Of a stretch of 5,982 nucleotides of DNA, positions 4,717 through 5,982 are shown piece after piece; positions within the stretch are counted from its first letter, which is position 1, and the number at the start of each line of letters is the position of its first letter. Source of the DNA: a bacterium (GTDB lineage: Bacteria; Chloroflexota; Chloroflexia; Thermomicrobiales; UBA6265); NCBI GenBank assembly GCA_029977305.1, contig JAPOLF010000122.1, positions 1 through 5,982 on the forward strand. The letters are read 5' to 3'. Made by a program: the position numbers and the translations under genes. Under the pieces are notes generated by a model. It was not told the DNA's origin and ran no database searches. It saw only the letters and a program-made list of their open reading frames with translations.

Positions 4717-5658
4717 TCAGTTCAGTTGGTACCCGCAGTACGTGCCGTAGCTGAAGTTCACCGTCCCGCAGGACACCACCGTGTAGCCGGGATATTCGGG
4801 ACACTGCTCCGACAGGTTCCCGTTCGCATCGCACGGGTAGTACCCCGTGTAGCAATACCCCATCGGTTCGCCCGGATCGCCGAACAGCGCGCGACACGCG
4901 TTGCCATCGACCAACTCCGCCGTCACGCACACCTTTCCCGGCTCGCAATCGCCATCGGTCGTGCAGGAGGTGGACGTCCGGCTGCCGGGCACCACCGCTG
5001 CAGGCCCCCCCTCCATCGTCCCGCAGATCTGCCCCGGCAGGTCGTAGGTGGTGTAGATCACCGATCCCTCGACACACGTGTTGGAGGCCACGTCGCAGCT
5101 ATCGACCGCTTCGACCGTCCCGCACACTCCGGCGTCGCGCGCGTTGCCTGATGGCCGCGCGCAGTACAGCCCCACGCACGCAGAACTCGGGAGGGTGTTC
5201 GGCGCGCTGGCCGACGATCCCGGACAGCGATCCCCGTAATCGAGGGAGCAATAGAATCCGGCAGGACAGATCACATCTAGGGAAGGATCGTCATACTCCT
5301 GGCACGACCCGCGCGCACAGGTATCGACACCTGGTACACAGGGCTCCCCCAGCGCGATCAGCCCCTGAGAGCCGCCGCGATTCCCATCGTGGGTGTTGCG
5401 CCGATGGCGCTTCGCACACCGAAACCCGGTCCCGCCCGTCCGCGGCACGCACCGCCCGGAGCAGCACTGGTCGTTGCTGACACATTCGCTGCTGGAATTG
5501 CGGCAGGCAAGTTTCTCATGGCGTCGGCTCGGGCCGGCGTCCACTGAGCTCACGCGTGAAGCGCCAACGACTCCCGCCACGATCGCGACGAGTCCCGATC
5601 GCCGGTCGAGCCGGGTGACAAACGCCTGTGACCACCGACTAACAATCCGCAGTTCCAT
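4717..5658 (-). CDS. large exported Cys-rich protein, tandem paralogue B
   Basis: This 313-aa protein starts at ATG 5658 with GAGG 7 nt upstream. Further in-frame starts upstream (to 5793) would overlap the neighbouring gene's end and lack a ribosome site. R19-R20 precede a hydrophobic run (21-33, SGLVAIVAGVVGA) with cleavage expected after VDA at 39-41. RRHEKLACRN (45-54) is identical to paralogue A. Module 1 (52-81) is C-x6-C-x5-CC-x3-C-x10-C, again knottin-like, then a basic segment (KRHRRN) and a Gly-rich linker. There are 27 Cys in all; the odd one may be C131 in the middle region, which lacks a clear partner in A. The C-terminal ten-Cys module (212-308) aligns with A and with the partial paralogue C. 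It is probably a secreted disulfide-stabilised protein; the function is unknown. Paralogue C ends only 47 nt upstream, so the two are likely cotranscribed. Confidence 0.85.
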   Translation of the reverse strand: MELRIVSRWSQAFVTRLDRRSGLVAIVAGVVGASRVSSVDAGPSRRHEKLACRNSSSECVSNDQCCSGRCVPRTGGTGFRCAKRHRRNTHDGNRGGSQGLIALGEPCVPGVDTCARGSCQEYDDPSLDVICPAGFYCSLDYGDRCPGSSASAPNTLPSSACVGLYCARPSGNARDAGVCGTVEAVDSCDVASNTCVEGSVIYTTYDLPGQICGTMEGGPAAVVPGSRTSTSCTTDGDCEPGKVCVTAELVDGNACRALFGDPGEPMGYCYTGYYPCDANGNLSEQCPEYPGYTVVSCGTVNFSYGTYCGYQLN

Positions 5659-5705
5659 GTCGCAACCTCGTTTCCGACCCGACGCCAACTGGCCGAGGGA
5701 GACGG

Positions 5706-5982
5706 CTATGTCGATTGGTACATGCATGCCTTGAAGGTCAAGGGAGGCAGCAATTCGCAGCCATCCACGATGAACCCAGTGCGTGGAGGGCAATCGTTCA
5801 CCGTCTCACAGAGGTACCCGCCAAGTGCACACTCTTGCCGCACGATCGCCCCACACGGTGTGGCCATGATCGCCGGGGTCATGCACAGTGCCTCGCCCGG
5901 ACAATCTGCATCCTGCGTGCATGCCTGTCCGTCGGTCACCGGAGCCGCAAATGCCGGACCGCTCGTCGCGTTCATGCAAAGC
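5706..5982 (-). CDS. large exported Cys-rich protein, tandem paralogue C (C-terminal part, cut by right edge)
   Basis: The frame is open from the window edge to TAG at 5706-5708, giving about 91 residues; an internal ATG at 5975 is not taken as the start because the Cys just before it (LCMN) also aligns with A. The ten Cys match one for one the last ten of paralogues A and B: C-(18)-C-x5-C-x5-C-x9-C-x7-C-x6-C-x5-C-x10-C-x10-C. DGQACTQDADCPGEALCMT corresponds to the GGACADDGDCAYDQVCVT region of A. The N-terminal signal and knottin-like module would lie outside the window. The ending (CMYQST) is unlike A or B. The function is unknown. Confidence 0.8.
   Translation of the reverse strand, partial: LCMNATSGPAFAAPVTDGQACTQDADCPGEALCMTPAIMATPCGAIVRQECALGGYLCETVNDCPPRTGFIVDGCELLPPLTFKACMYQST

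Noticed and set aside
3564..5151. Two long rightward frames (354 and 312 aa) across the Cys-rich genes
   Set aside because: They are antisense shadows. The leftward frames have signal peptides, aligned cysteines and ribosome sites.

Overview
The window is GC-rich and comes from a bacterial chromosome. No phage, IS, rRNA, tRNA or CRISPR feature is visible. Small Cys-rich exported proteins with a twin-Arg signal (MDxxxFDRLT...RR), together with the overall gene style, suggest Chloroflexota and probably a Thermomicrobiales-like organism. This is an inference from protein style; no marker gene is present.

Layout, left to right. (1) 1-318 (-): 5' part of an exported protein that runs off the left edge. 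(2) 319-853: a 535-bp intergenic stretch. It holds a strong leftward sigma70-type promoter (TTGACA-17-TACATT) with three GAAC-N4-GTTC-like palindromes on or beside it, then about 350 nt of hairpin-rich leader. (3) 854-1105 (+): an 83-aa charged helical protein followed by a strong terminator. (4) 1236-1490 (-): an 84-aa exported Cys-rich protein with a six-Arg tail. (5) 1673-3604 (+): a two-gene operon, a metal-dependent amidohydrolase of the ATZ/TRZ (COG0402) type followed by a RidA/YjgF-family protein, ending in a GC-rich hairpin shared with the converging gene. (6) 3684-5982 (-): three tandem paralogues encoding large exported Cys-rich proteins, the third cut by the right edge.

How the genes may work together. 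The amidohydrolase and RidA form the only metabolic unit, probably hydrolysis or deamination of an amine, imine or N-heterocycle followed by imine clearance; the substrate cannot be read from sequence. The Cys-rich proteins form a second theme. Each has an RR-type signal, a Cys module and a basic segment. The two complete large ones carry six N-terminal cysteines with inhibitor-cystine-knot-like spacing, and all three end in a shared 10-Cys module.

The items most worth a second look are the three SOS-box-like palindromes on the leftward promoter, the knottin-like tandem array, and the amidohydrolase subfamily with Gln at the usual HxxE glutamate position. Wobble bases are C-rich in rightward genes and G-rich in leftward ones, which points to replication-strand skew.
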